Part shown: in pieces, positions 47,640 through 59,649 of the stretch
How the letters are laid out: every line of letters begins with the position of its first letter
How positions within the stretch are numbered: position 1 is the stretch's first letter
Source of the DNA: Isoetes taiwanensis
Taxonomy: Eukaryota; Streptophyta; Lycopodiopsida; Isoetales; Isoetaceae
Length of the DNA stretch: 64,000 bases
Direction: 5' to 3'
NCBI GenBank assembly: GCA_021234155.1
Contig: JAJEKV010000539.1
Location: forward strand, 62,001 to 126,000
Position numbers and translations under genes: made by a program
Notes under the pieces: generated by a model
What the model was told of the DNA's origin: nothing
Databases searched by the model: none
Seen by the model: the letters and a program-made list of their open reading frames with translations, nothing else

Positions 47640-50024
47640 CTAGTAGCAGCATGTATTGAGGCAACATGGTCATGTTTGCTAGTTTGACGTCGTGGCTCCT
47701 GGTCCACTACAGAGTGTGGAGATTTCTGTGTTCCCACCTCAACATGTTCCCTTCCAAATTTCTACTTCTGCTGTGATGGTAATTCTGACTCTAATATCTG
47801 CATTTACTGGCCATTAGAGTATGGGACCAAGGCATGCATTAACTGTAACAATTGTGTCCATCTCACAATAGATACGGTCATAGATGTGGCCGTCATCCCT
47901 TCTTTAGAATGAATAGTTTATACCTGATCACGAAGTGTGGGCGGGAAACCTTGAACTTGCAGGTATAGGGGCACTTTGTAGATTCTCTTATTCTATAGGG
48001 TCACCAAACAATTTAATCCTTTAGGTATTCTTTAACCCTCTTGTTGTTTTCTAAGCCACTCTTATGTGTTGTATGATATAACAGTCTATGTTCCAAGTGT
48101 ACAACTATGCGTTCAAATTCCCCTCTATCTTTTAACCCGCATGTCATTGGGCTTTATGATTTAACGTCGTCATAGACCTTTGAATTGTTAGTCATCATGC
48201 TGTTTTGTGATGATGTCATGCCGCTGTTGTAGCATTATAAATGACTTGGCCTACTCATATAAGCCATAGTCATGCCCTATTTTAGAGAGTGAGCCTTCTT
48301 GAGAGTCGTAAGTTAGCTATAGCCATCAGGGTGCCTCCCTTGCATTTTCTGATTCTTCCTGAATATCCATATCTAGTATAATGTGGATAGTTATTTTCCT
48401 ACTACCCCCAACTTGTATTGACATTCTAGCCCTATGCTAAATTACAACTCCGTATAACCCATTCGGTTCAACTACATATGATCCAAGCGAGGATCATGTT
48501 GCTTTCTACCCTTTGGTGTTCTATGCAAGACACATTTGAACTTCTAGCAGGTAACTGTTAATTGCCACCCAACCAAGGACTGTACTGTAGTACCCATTCA
48601 ACCCCATCACTTTGAGTTCTATTCTATTGTCCATTGCTATTTATTTTAAATGCCAACTACAACATCCTACCTTGGTCTTCCGCACATTGTATGTTGTCTG
48701 CACGTTATAGATAGACTGCAAACCCTTCACTACTAAGTTTCGGGGTCACTTACCTTTTCCTCTCAGTGTCGTTGCATAGACCACTCCACCAAATTGTATA
48801 TCATACGTATACATGCCACCAAATTGTATATCATACGTATACATGGTATGTATTGCTTTAACTTTGTGAAAGCATAAACCTTGGTACTTTTCCTAGCGCA
48901 AAACCCATTGCCTATGTGCAATTATGTGGCTGACCCACCGCCGCCAAATTGATAGCGTCCAACTCTATGTTGGAATTGCATAGGATGCCTAAATTTTAAT
49001 AGGGTTCCAAAGCATTTCAACCATCCCTTTAGTGCCTTATGGTACTTCAATCACGTATTTCTAATAGGATTATAACAAAATTCCAAAAGATAGTACCCCA
49101 TTTTAGCAAGCCCAAGTACAAAGTGTTTCCTCCCATTTCAACTCTCATGCCTCCCATTCCAAAATGGACTAATGTAGATGTAAGCCTATCTATAGCCCCT
49201 AAGAAAATTGGGCAATACATGATTGTCCAAATTATGAGAGAGAGGGAGGGAGGCAGAAATAGGAGGGACTCTAGAGGGAGGGAGGGAAATGGGTAGGGTG
49301 GGGGAAGGGATGATAATGTATATATGCCTACAATTTTAGGGTCAATTATAGCAGAATTGTATCTACAAGTCACACATCGGGGCAATCATTATTGATGTGG
49401 AATTGTTTATGATGTGTGTTATTTGGTCATCTGCTATTACTAAGCTTATAAAACCTATACTCCTATGGCATTCATAGGATATATTAGTCTATATCAACTT
49501 CCTTACGATTAGTCTATATCAACTTCCTTACGATTAGTCTTAAATTGAAGGTCCATATGATAACCTGCCTCTAAGATCCATAGGTTACAACCTCCATAGG
49601 ATCACTCTTAGGGTGTTAATATGCACCTAACTTGACCAGAGGAAACTCAAGTTGGATTTGATTTGCTCTCATCGGAATGATGGGCTCACTTACTTTGTCA
49701 ATATCCCTATTTTTTAAGTTTAGTCCCATTATGGAAACATAGTTTTACACTGACGAATGCAATCCATAGGGTGCCAACTCCATAGGATCATTCTTACACG
49801 AAAGGCCCATATAGGACATACATTTATTTATCCGCGACAATGCCAGGCACACGTTTACTAGTACATGCTTTTGCATGAATCCTATAATAGCTATAAAGGG
49901 TCCATTTACCAGTCTTGTATCGATGGCCCATATAAACACACGCTTCTACTTATGCACGGCAACGCTGCGCACACGTTTATTAGTAGCATCTATATACAAT
50001 TTGCTAATGAATGAATGACCATGA
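47640..50024. other. Intergenic sequence with short duplications, no gene
   Basis: A perfect 30-bp duplication (starting CCACCAAATTGTATATCATA) lies at 48786-48845, and a perfect 25-bp duplication (ATTAGTCTATATCAACTTCC…) at about 49483-49533. The block ACACGTTTA(C/T)TAGTA recurs at 49850 and 49970. GAGAGGGAGGGAGG purine runs occur at 49240-49310. Confidence 0.55.
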
Positions 50025-50193
50025 ATGAATATGTCAAGTGCTATTGATGACGCGGCAATTCTTGCAAATTTGGCCATCTTGGCCAGTCTTCACATCGATC
50101 TCACTCATCTTTATCATGGCATTTGCAAAGTTTTTGAAGAACACCTTCTTGTTAGGGAAATGGAGGAGTCTGTGAGAAGAGTTGCATCGGATG
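50025..50193 (+). other. Open stretch interrupted by the LINE insertion
   Basis: ATG 50025 opens a frame whose first 56 codons (DDAAILANLAILASLHIDL, HLLVREMEESVRRVASD) look protein-like. The LINE target site lies in it. When the LINE is ignored the frame runs from …VASD at 50193 into 59650 as AKRPLLWVNPI and stops. I do not recognise the protein, and it may be chance. Confidence 0.3.
50177..50193 (+). repeat. Target-site duplication of the L1 LINE, 5' copy
   Basis: AAGAGTTGCATCGGATG is repeated exactly at 59633-59649, directly after the LINE poly(A). Confidence 0.9.
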
Positions 50194-51880
50194 GCCAAAG
50201 CGAGATTGAAAAATGGACGTGCGCCTATTTTCTTGGATCTTTTGTCCTTTGCTCACATTTTCTGTTACAAGCCATTTCTTGACTATTTCTGTGATAGGAA
50301 GTACTTTCTTTGATCTCTGAAGCAAAATTCTGGTTGATTGATTGCTGCCCTTGTAGAGGGGTAGCTCTAGACGGATTCTCATCGTTGCTAGCTGCATTTT
50401 GAACACCAATTTCATACATTTATGAAGTCAGCCTCTGCTTTTAATTCATCTTCTTATGGAAACAAAAGTTTTTACAATTATCGTGGAATCATCTAGAATT
50501 ACTTGTGGATTCCTAAGGGCTCCGCCTCTAACTTTGGAACTCATTGATTATACACCGGTATTCCCCTCGAAGAGCTATTTACATCGTAGTACTCCTTGTC
50601 CCAAGTACGCTTTGAATTTGAAGTTGAAATCACCAATTCTGGTTGGAAGAATTTGTTGGATCCAGCTCGAAACTCGCCGAAACATTGTGGTTCACCGTGG
50701 ATTGGACGGATACAAAATTTCTGTTCAAATTTACTCGATTGAATCATCTCAATTGTTCGATCTTTCCCCATAAGATCTTTTCGCTTTTAGGCTGATAATG
50801 CTCAAAGTAATGGCATGGTATGGCAATTGGAATGGCGATCCGATCTCTTTTAGTTAAATTTCTTTCTCTCTAATGGTCTCACCCCTGTTTTCTCCTTTTC
50901 CCCTTTTTGGCATTCAATTTTCTGCATGATGTACTTTTTGTTTTTTCCCCGAACATTACGCAATGGTCTTTAATTTTCCAGAAAACCCTAAAATTTAGCC
51001 TTCCTTCACGCCTTTACAATGTTCCCGATCAAGAAAGAGCTCCGTTCTCCTAACCTCGCTTTCCTTTCAAAATAAGCCTCCCAAGATACCATCCTTTTCG
51101 AAATTTTGCAACCGGCTTTCAATCAATGGACCCAATTGCATGAAGTCCCCTTTGGGACAATCTTCCGCTGATCCCGATCACAGGGCATTCTACATATAAA
51201 CCTCCATACTCAAGCTCCTTCCTTATGGAGTTACGAGGAGGCATGAGGAATTGGCGCCAGATGAAGAATTAGATGGCGATCGCAAGGACCAGGATCGGGC
51301 CATATATCAAGCAAAGGAAGATGAATCTCTACAATGGTATTTCTTTAAATCTTCCTATTGTTCATTCCAAAGTTGATGCTCCACAAAATCTGCTGTTATT
51401 GTCAAGATTCAAAAATGTGGTATTAAGTCGATAAGCTTTGGGGCTTAACCTAAATAAAGGCATCATAATTCAGGCCGCTTATCGCTCAACTTTCCGTAGA
51501 CATCATGATTGAATGTGGTAATTCCGTGGACTGCCAATTTCTTCCTCAACTATGGCCCGCTGGACCCATGAAACCTCCCAATTGACATTTCAAATGGCAC
51601 CAAGCTTTGACATTGACCAAATGAATGCCTTTTTGCATTGCCTCAACTTCCCTTTTTGGCCTTAATCCTATTTTATCGGGATGAAGAACGCCCAAGATTC
51701 TCTTCAATTCCATTGGTACTTACATCTCAACAGTAGTACTCTCCTCTAGACCCCCCAAGAGCTTTTTGTCCAACTCGACCGTCCAAAGAGATACCTCTCT
51801 CAATCCCCTTTCACGTATGCCTTTGGAGTAGAATCATCTTTACCTCTTAGATGGTCCGGATCATTTTCTCAATGCCGTAA

Positions 51881-53353
51881 ATGTTTCCAAAGGCACTTCG
51901 TACTTTCGACCGCAAATTATCTTCCGAACTCAAAGAAGACAATGGACTTCATATGGCTACAGATGAAAATATCAGTAAGATTCCACCTGGTTTGGGGGGA
52001 AGCAAAGTGGATCAAGCAGCTAATGAAACTATATCCCAAGCTAATCATGGAAAGAAAATTGATTCCTTCCATAATCTGCCAGAAAATGAAAAGTTCAAAT
52101 GGACCAGGGTAAATGGCAGTTATAGAAGGATTCAAAAACAAAAGGCATCAAGAGGAGATGAAAGACAAAGGCAAGCTAGATGAATGATTGATTTCTAGTC
52201 ATAGGAGAAATAATGGTATAACAATTGAGAACCCAAGGTTTTGGTGAAAGGGACTATCTCAGAGAAAACCTAATCAGGTTGCCACGATGTTTTAAGCATT
52301 ACTTTTAACATCATCAATGATGCTAAGATCCGCAACAAGGGTGCTGCTTCTTACACCCGATTGACTTCCCCATAAAAAATACAAGCAAGAATGGGTCACT
52401 AATTATGAAATCTCAAGGCATGGTTGAACCCTGGTGAATTCTCTTCAAAGAATTCCCGCGACCTAAATCAGCTTCTACAAAGAATAATATTATCTCAACA
52501 TAATCTTCGCTTCAAGTCACCAACTATAACTCAAAGTATACCAATTGGTCGAAGACTCGACTTTGACTAAGCCCAAAAGTCAAAATACTAAAGTCTTCAA
52601 TCAGGATACTAATCAACACCAGGTCAACCAACCAAGTCAAGCGCCAAAATTGCTGTGTATTATCCGACCCAAATAATAACCTGGATTTTGAATTGGTTAA
52701 GAGCAAAGCATGTCCCCTCATCTCATAATATTTTAACTTCCCATCACATATTGTCATGGATCGATTCCATACCTCGCCCATCCCTCCCATCAGTAGCCTC
52801 TCTTCCATCACTTATTGACCTTTTGATTGCCCAATGGTTGAAGAATTTTCTAGTCCTCCAAGAATATTATAAAATTGCGGATCACTAGCTACGCTTCAAT
52901 TTCATATGCTACATGAAGAAAATGCCCAGGTTGATTCTCATACCAAAGAAGCAAATGAGATGGACTCTCCGATTTTTGTCCCCGAGACTCCGTGAAGACA
53001 AAGTTAAGGAACTTGAGGAGCTCCAAGAAAATGCGGTCATAAGGCAAGTTTTCGGATTCTGTTCCTTTAAATACGGCTTAAAAAATAATTCTATGTTTCA
53101 TTTTTATCCGGGTGGTGGTTGTTCCGGACTTTTAGTGATAGTGAGGATTTTGGTTCCGATAAAGAAAAATTGGGGAAAAGAAGATTATCTTATGGAATGC
53201 AATGCTCAAATCCCTAATTCTGATATTAAACAACCTCCTAAGAAGTCTGAACATAAAAAAGGGAAAAACTTAGGAAAGATCTTATCTGACATAAACAAAA
53301 TCCCTGCTCAAAACACTAGAAGTAAGAGAAAATCTAAAAAGTCTAGAATATAA
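51881..53353 (+). pseudogene. LINE ORF1-like region
   Basis: Two open stretches, 51881-52183 and 52913-53353, lie just before ORF2 and have the Lys/Ser/Asp-rich composition of the C-terminal part of plant L1 ORF1 (nucleic-acid-binding protein). The second ends in a Lys/Arg-rich tail 42 nt before the ORF2 start. The RRM-like and zinc-knuckle parts are not recognisable, and the middle (52190-52900) is full of stops. Confidence 0.5.
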
Positions 53354-53394
53354 CTTCTCTTTGCCTTTTTCCTTTGGATTTCTCATGAAGATCC

Positions 53395-54135
53395 TTTCAT
53401 GGAATCTAAGAGGCATCAAAGGTCCTCTTAAAAGAAGGCGTGCAATAGCTGGGGATTAGACTCTATAATGTCGATGTCATCCTCCTCCTTCGTGAGATTA
53501 AACTCCCCTCTTGAATGCAAGACTTGGGGAGTGGATTTATCCTAATTCCACCTCCATTTGGATTGAATCTAGTGGTGCAAGTGGTGGCCTTGCTATAATT
53601 TGGAAGAGAGATCTCAATCATATCTCCTTCTACAATGGTCCCTCTAAATCTTGGCAAGCTGTCATTCTCTCCACCTCCAACTCTATCTTTTGGCATTATC
53701 AATGTCTATGCCCCAACTAATCCTAAGGATAGGGAACCAACTGTCCGAAATTAATTGTTGGTTGGGTTCTCAAAATATTGACAATTGGATTATTGTCGGA
53801 GATTTTAATAATACCCATCTTGGGATCTCAAGCTTGGAAACAAAATCAATATGACCAGATCCGAAAGAGTAACTTGGGATTCTCTTATTACCCGACAATG
53901 GTATGATTTATGTTCCTTCATCTTCCGCTACTTATACCGGTCCAATAAGCAAAAGGACAAAGATAGGGTCTACTGCACTCTGGACAGATTCTATGTTTCC
54001 AACCCTTCCACACCCTTTTGGGATAACAGCTATGTCACTAGTGATGAAGGTACTTCAATCTCTGATCACCAGCCTCGGTTTCTTTCATACTCCTCATATC
54101 ACCAAAATTCAAAAAGGTGGAAGTACTCCTTATAA
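53395..54135 (+). pseudogene. LINE ORF2, endonuclease domain (degenerate)
   Basis: ATG 53395 begins KILSWNLRGIKGPLKRR, the canonical plant L1 endonuclease start. It is followed in shifted frames by DVILL(Q)E(I)KL, INVYAPTNPKD(R), WIIVGDFNN (about 53787-53812) and SDHQP (about 54063), the conserved AP-endonuclease blocks including the catalytic His of SDH. Stops near 53457 and several frame changes destroy it. Confidence 0.8.
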
Positions 54136-54449
54136 GTTTAATACTTCTTCTTGATAATGAGAATTTCTGTTCTCAATTCATTTGGATTCTATGAGAATCT
54201 TTCCCTCAACATGGATAACTCGGCTCATGATAATGGGTCCCTGCCCCCCAGAAACAACTTCTACTCTAAAATTAAAGCTATAAAGGCTTGGATCAAGAGT
54301 TGGTCTAAATCTATGTATCTCCTCCAAAGAGGGGAGAAAAAAACCGGGATGATGTTTATGAAAAGACATTAGATCCCTTCTTCAAGATGATCCTTCTAAT
54401 TTAAATTTGCATATAGGGGGAAGAAATTTAGAGAGAAAAATTAAAAGTA

Positions 54450-55771
54450 TTGAGGAAGTGGAAGCCAAGGGATCCGGCCATAAGATGCAAGATAAAATAT
54501 ACTAATGATATGGATTCAGGCAGCTCTAAGTTCTTTTTTCGGGTTTCTAAGAGCAGGGTTTTGAGGAAATCTATTGGTGAAGTTCAAGATGAAAATGGTA
54601 GAAACCTTACATCTCATTCAGATATATCTGATTTCTTTAAAGCTAGATATATGGACATTTTCCACAACCAGCCAATACCCTCCAATAAAATTGCAGAGGC
54701 AAATGATTTTATGAACATTGTGAATAATATTATCCCTTCTTCACCTGATTCTATGGATGATTCTATCACTGCTCTTCCTTCTCAACAGGAGATTTTGGCT
54801 ACTCTTTCCTCCTTCAATAAAGGAAAATCTCCTGGTCTTGATGGATTGCCTGCAGAATTTTATGTCAAATTCTGGGACATTCTAAAAAATGATCTCACCC
54901 TAATGGTTCATGACTTCTGGAATAATGATTGTCTTCAAACATCTGTTGCTACTGGTTTTATCTCTTTGATTCCTAAAGTAGATCATCCTGCCAACTTCCA
55001 GGATTGGAGACCTATATCTCTAACCAATTCTACTTATAAGTTGTGTGCTAAAATCATTGCTCTAAGGATCAATAGCTACCTTCAAAGAAATATCAGCCAC
55101 AATCTGCCTTTCTTCCCAAGAGATACATTCTAGATAATTATGTGGCAGCTATGGAAGGTTTGCACTGGAATAATATCTCTAAACAAAATTGTATTCTTCT
55201 CAAACTGGATTTCAAGCGTGCCTTTGACTCTGTCAGGTGGGACTTTCTTCAATTTGCAATGTCTAAGCTTGGGTTCCCTGACAAGCTAATCAATCTTATC
55301 ATTGGGTTGAACTCAAGGGCCAAATCGGCTGTTCTCATTAATGGGGTGCCCTCTGCTTTCTTCCCCCTGTCCTGTGGTGTGAGACAAGGCTGCCCCCTTG
55401 CTCCTTATTTATTTCTTATTGCTGCAGACTTGCTCACAAAGGTTATCTGTCACTATCAAGATAATGGTCTCATTAAAGGTTTAAATCTGCCTAACTCAAA
55501 TGAATATTTGACTATGCTTCAATATGCAGATGACACCTTCTCCTTTCTTCATGCTGATCTGAACAATATTGAGTGCTTTCTTAAAGTCATAAATCAATTC
55601 TCGCGACCCTCGTATTTTGTCTCAATATCAACAAAGTCTTATCATTGGGATATTCCTCAACAGCAATTGCTTGGTATCAATGTTCTTCCTTCTGGTCAAG
55701 CTACTAAATTGCTTGGAATGCCTCTTTCTTTGAATCAGAGTTTAAAAGGCCTCCGGAGCCTATTCTTCTAA
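54450..55771 (+). pseudogene. LINE ORF2, reverse transcriptase domain
   Basis: 54450-55133 (227 codons) carries FNKGKSPGLDGLPAEFY and FISLIPKVDHPANFQDWRPI. After one stop at 55133, 55142-55771 carries KLDFKRAFDSVRWDFL, GVRQGCPLAPYLFLIAADLL and LQYADDTFSF (catalytic YADD, about 55520-55535). The motif order is that of plant L1 RT. One frame break lies in the middle, just where the family has S-F-I-P-G-R. The catalytic motifs themselves are intact. Confidence 0.9.
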
Positions 55772-56158
55772 GGATAAAGAAGAAGTTGAACAACCATGTG
55801 AATTATCTTTTCCTCGGGCTGGTAGGACAATCATTGCCAATTCGGTTCTTGCTAGCTCTCATGTGTACTCTAACGCTTTCACAGGTTGCTCCTAAAAGTG
55901 TCTATCTAGAGTTGGAAAAGATTATAAGGAATTTTATTTGAAAGGCTGTCATCTTGTTAATTGGATATCTATTTGCAAAGTCAAGAATTTGGGTGGCCTT
56001 GGCTGCAAAAATCTTTTTCTCGGGCCCGCCTCTTGCGTAAATTTGTCCTGAAGGCTATTCATGGAAGTCAATCCCTCGCTTTATAAGTTTATCGATATCG
56101 GGTAAGTCTAAGCCATCCCTATGGCCATCCTTCCATTGATCATTTATTCCCCAATTCG

Positions 56159-57775
56159 TGGCGCCCCTACTCATATACGTGCACCCATACAAAACAAACA
56201 GAGTTCATCCCCATACCAGCTCCATGCTAATATAGGGCCCTCCACATTATCACCGCAACCTTGAAGAGTTCCGTGGGAAGAATGAAGGGTCCTTTACCCT
56301 GCCTCCCCGTGTGGCCTACCTAGCTGGAAGCGTGAACATACATGTCGCGTTAGTACATACATCAACATCATATGACCATCACGGAAGGATGGTCCTCCAC
56401 ATATCGCATAGACAACAAAGATCAGCACATCACATAGGGAATCCTACCCAAGGCTCGGGACTCAAAGGGATGACTCCACGGCTTGGGTCTCCAGAGTTCA
56501 TTATTCATGCAATTCATGGCAATGGATTTGGGTGGCATAAGAACATGGCATAGGGTTGTCCCTCCATCCGCCCTCCTGTGTGCACACTTTGCGAGAGTAG
56601 GCTGAAAAGTGTCGGGACTGACTGTAGCCGCCCGGATGCATAGCCAAAGGGCTACTCACGGGTCATCATCCGGGATTCAGATGGGGCAGGTAGGGATCAC
56701 TCCCTCCAGAGGTCTACATGCTTCGGACTCAAGGTGACTAGAGGGCCACTTTGACGGGACCGGATCGAACTCCACTGGAAAGTCATGAACACCACTTCAC
56801 GGGTGTCGAGCCCATGCCTTACCCACACTCGGGGGGTAAGCCATTAGACCTAGTCACAATGATCCTCAGGTAGACCTTACACACCGAGGAGGGATCGCTC
56901 AAGAGCTCGAACACGAACCTCCTTCTTAGCCAGGCCCGGCCCCTTCACCCACAAACTGTGTGTGGTTCTTGTACACAGCCGAATCTATGGTGTGCTAGAG
57001 AGGCTAATCTAGGAGCATCTACTACCAAGCTTGAAGTCTCTACCCCCTTCCCAATACAAGGAGTTCATAGAGATACATCATCCATATACATCCTGAGGAA
57101 GAACTAAAAGAACATAGATCTAATCTATATCATAGAGTTAGGTTCTTTAGTTAGAGTTCGGTATCTACTCATCTAGAGATCTAGATAGTTGGCTAAAGGG
57201 CATTTAATAGGCTAAACCTACCGATACAATGACCGGAAAACGGTTTAGACCATTAAATCGACTACATACCTGATCCATGAGTTGCTCCTCCTGACCGAGT
57301 TCGACCATCCCATCGAACCGCCGAATCAAGGGAAACTAATGGTGCCATTCTCTCGAACCCAGTCCGGGAGGCGGTTTTGACTCCTAAGCCAAACAGAGCT
57401 CTAAAACCCTAGGAACGAAAATGGGCAAGTTAGGGTTCTTCTACTTAAATAGGCAAGGGTTGGGGCTTAGGGTTTCCAATTATCCCTTTAGGCATGTGGG
57501 ATATTGGAAATGGGCCCACTTGCCTTTAATGGCTAGGTGGCCAAATGTGCCTACATGGAAATGTGTGCGCCTAAATGTGCCCACATGGAAATGTGTGCAC
57601 CTTAATAAATGTGCATGTGCACATTAATAAGAAATGCACATACCTAGCAAGTTGCCCCTAGGGCTACTCACTGGTTACACGTCATTACACGTCGGTTGAG
57701 GGCGTGGTAATGCAGCGTGACCAGACAAGACAAAGATATCGTCCGGGTATAGATAATCGTGGCCGGAACGCCACA
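56159..57775 (-). mobile_element. Solo LTR (copy B), 1617 bp, nested in the L1 LINE
   Basis: Starts TGGCGCCCCT and ends GGAACGCCACA, flanked by the 6-bp duplication AATTCG (56153-56158 and 57776-57781). It aligns with the LTR at 5148-6850 throughout in the same orientation (for example TCTACTACCAAGCTT, CTAATCTATATCATAGAGTTAGG, CATTTAATAGGCTAAACCTAC-like blocks). No internal retrotransposon sequence accompanies it, so it is a solo LTR left after recombination. It inserted after the LINE. Strand is set by analogy with copy A. Confidence 0.8.
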
Positions 57776-58249
57776 AATTCGGCCTTTGTTGGGATCAAAC
57801 CTTCTACCAACATCTCTCCTCTAATGAGCAATTTAATAAAGGCTTGGAACTTCGGTTTCCCCATATTTCCAATTCACCTCTCTACGATAAACTTCATATT
57901 GATCGACCTATCTTCTGGAACCCTATCACGGCTGATCAAAACTCTCCATTTTGGCCATCAAGCACCCTAGGATGCGTAAGAAATGGCATGAAGTGGCTTC
58001 TATGTTATTAAAGATCTTTTCTCCGGAGGTAGACTCATATCTTGACTACTCTCAAAAATATCATCAAGGGAACCTCTTAGATAAAAGGTTTATGCCTTTA
58101 TCAAACCTCTTATCTCTAACCCTTCCCAAACCCCTCGGTAAAGGAGATTGGACTCTAAGGGGAAAGCTGACTACAAAGTAAAAGATATTTATAATGCTCT
58201 CTCCTTTGATCCCAATAGCAGTAAAGCTTTTTGATAAAATGGGGTTCAA

Positions 58250-58816
58250 TTGTGCTCAACTTAAGTCTCTCTTCTATAATGTCCTGAACTCTTTACATCC
58301 ACCTAAAATGTCCCACTTTTATTTGGCTTATTGCAAATGGCAGCTTGAATAACTTATATACTTTGTCTAAAAAGAAATCCAAATATTCAGCCTAACTGCC
58401 CGATGGGTTGCAATGTTTTAGAGGACATGACTCATATTTTCTGTCCAAAAGTTAAGTAGTTTTTGGCAATGGATTTCAGACAAATTTGGTATTGTGTATG
58501 ATGGAAACTTAATTTCTCTTATCCAAAAGAATGATAGCTTTCAAAATACAGTTATATATATTGCTCTTTGGAACATTTGGAAAGCTAGGAATCGTGTATT
58601 GTTTGGAAAGAAAAATTTCTCTACCTTTTGGATAAAGATGCATTTTCAATTTGATTTTGAGACTATTGCCACTGCTCACAAAAGAAAATCTTCGACTAAT
58701 CATGACAGGAACTGGGAGAATTTTGGTACATTCAAGGGTTATTTAAATCTTTTTGCTTCAAATTTAAATGTGGTGGATTCTAATGCTTTTCTTTCTGATG
58801 ATCCTAGAGTATCTTA
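58250..58816 (+). pseudogene. LINE ORF2 C-terminal region (zf-RVT, degenerate)
   Basis: Readable in shifting frames: LHPPKMSHF(Y), then a Cys-rich part around CPMGCNVLEDMTHIFCPKVK (about 58395-58455), typical of the zf-RVT domain at the end of plant L1 ORF2, and finally IALWNIWKARNRVLFGKKNF (about 58560-58620). The frame ends at TAA 58814-58816. Confidence 0.7.
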
Positions 58817-59613
58817 ACTTCCTTCGTGGGCGATGGGGGTAAGGAAATTAGATGACAAGACACCATTTGGCCAATCTCCAAAAAAGACAAAGATCATGAA
58901 GAATGATATTGCTTCATCTATGGAATCCTACCTCATGAAAAGAGGGCACAGAGGATATCTGAAAGAAAGTGAGGATCTGTGGGCTTCCATTTTCTGTAGA
59001 GAAGTGGTTCAGATTCATTGTCTCTGGGTTTTCCTATCAAATCACAATTTCATCCTCACCGAAAAGGGCGGTGATCGGAATCTGGAACTATGTATTACAA
59101 TCACAAACTGCTGGCTGATTTGTATGGATCTTTACCGATACTCTTTGAGGACAAGGATAAATTTCGGCTATTTTACAATAACAATTGGGACCAATCATTA
59201 CTTCTTTGCTCCATCGATCCCTTTTAATGCCTATTTCAACTTTATTTTCTTCCATGAGTCATAAACTCTTTCCTTGCTCCCCCGTTTTTGCACATGCTCC
59301 TCGCTCTTTTCTAATTCGATCGAGGTTTATTTTGGAAAGGTTATCCGTTTTCTCGGGTGCTTACAATTCAAGGAAAGTTCCATCAAAAGCGCAATGTCTT
59401 ATCTTCGATCGATCTTCGGCATCTTGGATCACTTTGGCTATCTTCATATCTTCACTACCGTGGTGCTTTCATATGACTGTTATTGAGCTCATAATCCTTA
59501 TTATATGAAGCTCTAGGCTGATTTTCATTTTTCATTATGTGTTTTCATCCAAAACACATTTATGCTATGCACTTGAGATTTTATAATTAATGATAAAACC
59601 GTCTCTTGCTTTC

Positions 59614-59634
59614 AAAAAAAAAAAAAAAAAAAAA
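59614..59634 (+). repeat. Poly(A) tail of the L1 LINE
   Basis: An uninterrupted run of 21 A followed directly by the target-site duplication. Confidence 0.95.
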
Positions 59635-59649
59635 GAGTTGCATCGGATG
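59633..59649 (+). repeat. Target-site duplication of the L1 LINE, 3' copy
   Basis: Exact repeat of 50177-50193; the first two A are shared with the poly(A). Confidence 0.9.

Larger units (their letters stand above)
50194..59634 (+). mobile_element. Plant L1-type LINE with poly(A) and 17-bp target duplication
   Basis: The boundaries are set by the duplicated target AAGAGTTGCATCGGATG (50177-50193 and 59633-59649) and the poly(A) at 59614-59634. Inside, in order: 5' untranslated sequence; an ORF1-like region ending in basic sequence (about 51880-53353); ORF2 from ATG 53395 with endonuclease, reverse transcriptase and a decayed zf-RVT domain near 58250-58500; then about 1 kb of 3' sequence. A 1617-bp solo LTR at 56159-57775 splits ORF2. 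Multiple stops and frameshifts make it inactive. Removing the LTR leaves about 7.8 kb, long for a plant L1, so 5' or 3' sequence may include other insertions. Confidence 0.9.

Noticed and set aside
51917..52141. Minus-strand ORFs across the LINE (for example 52141-51917 and 52811-52524)
   Set aside because: They are antisense to LINE coding sequence and show no domain.
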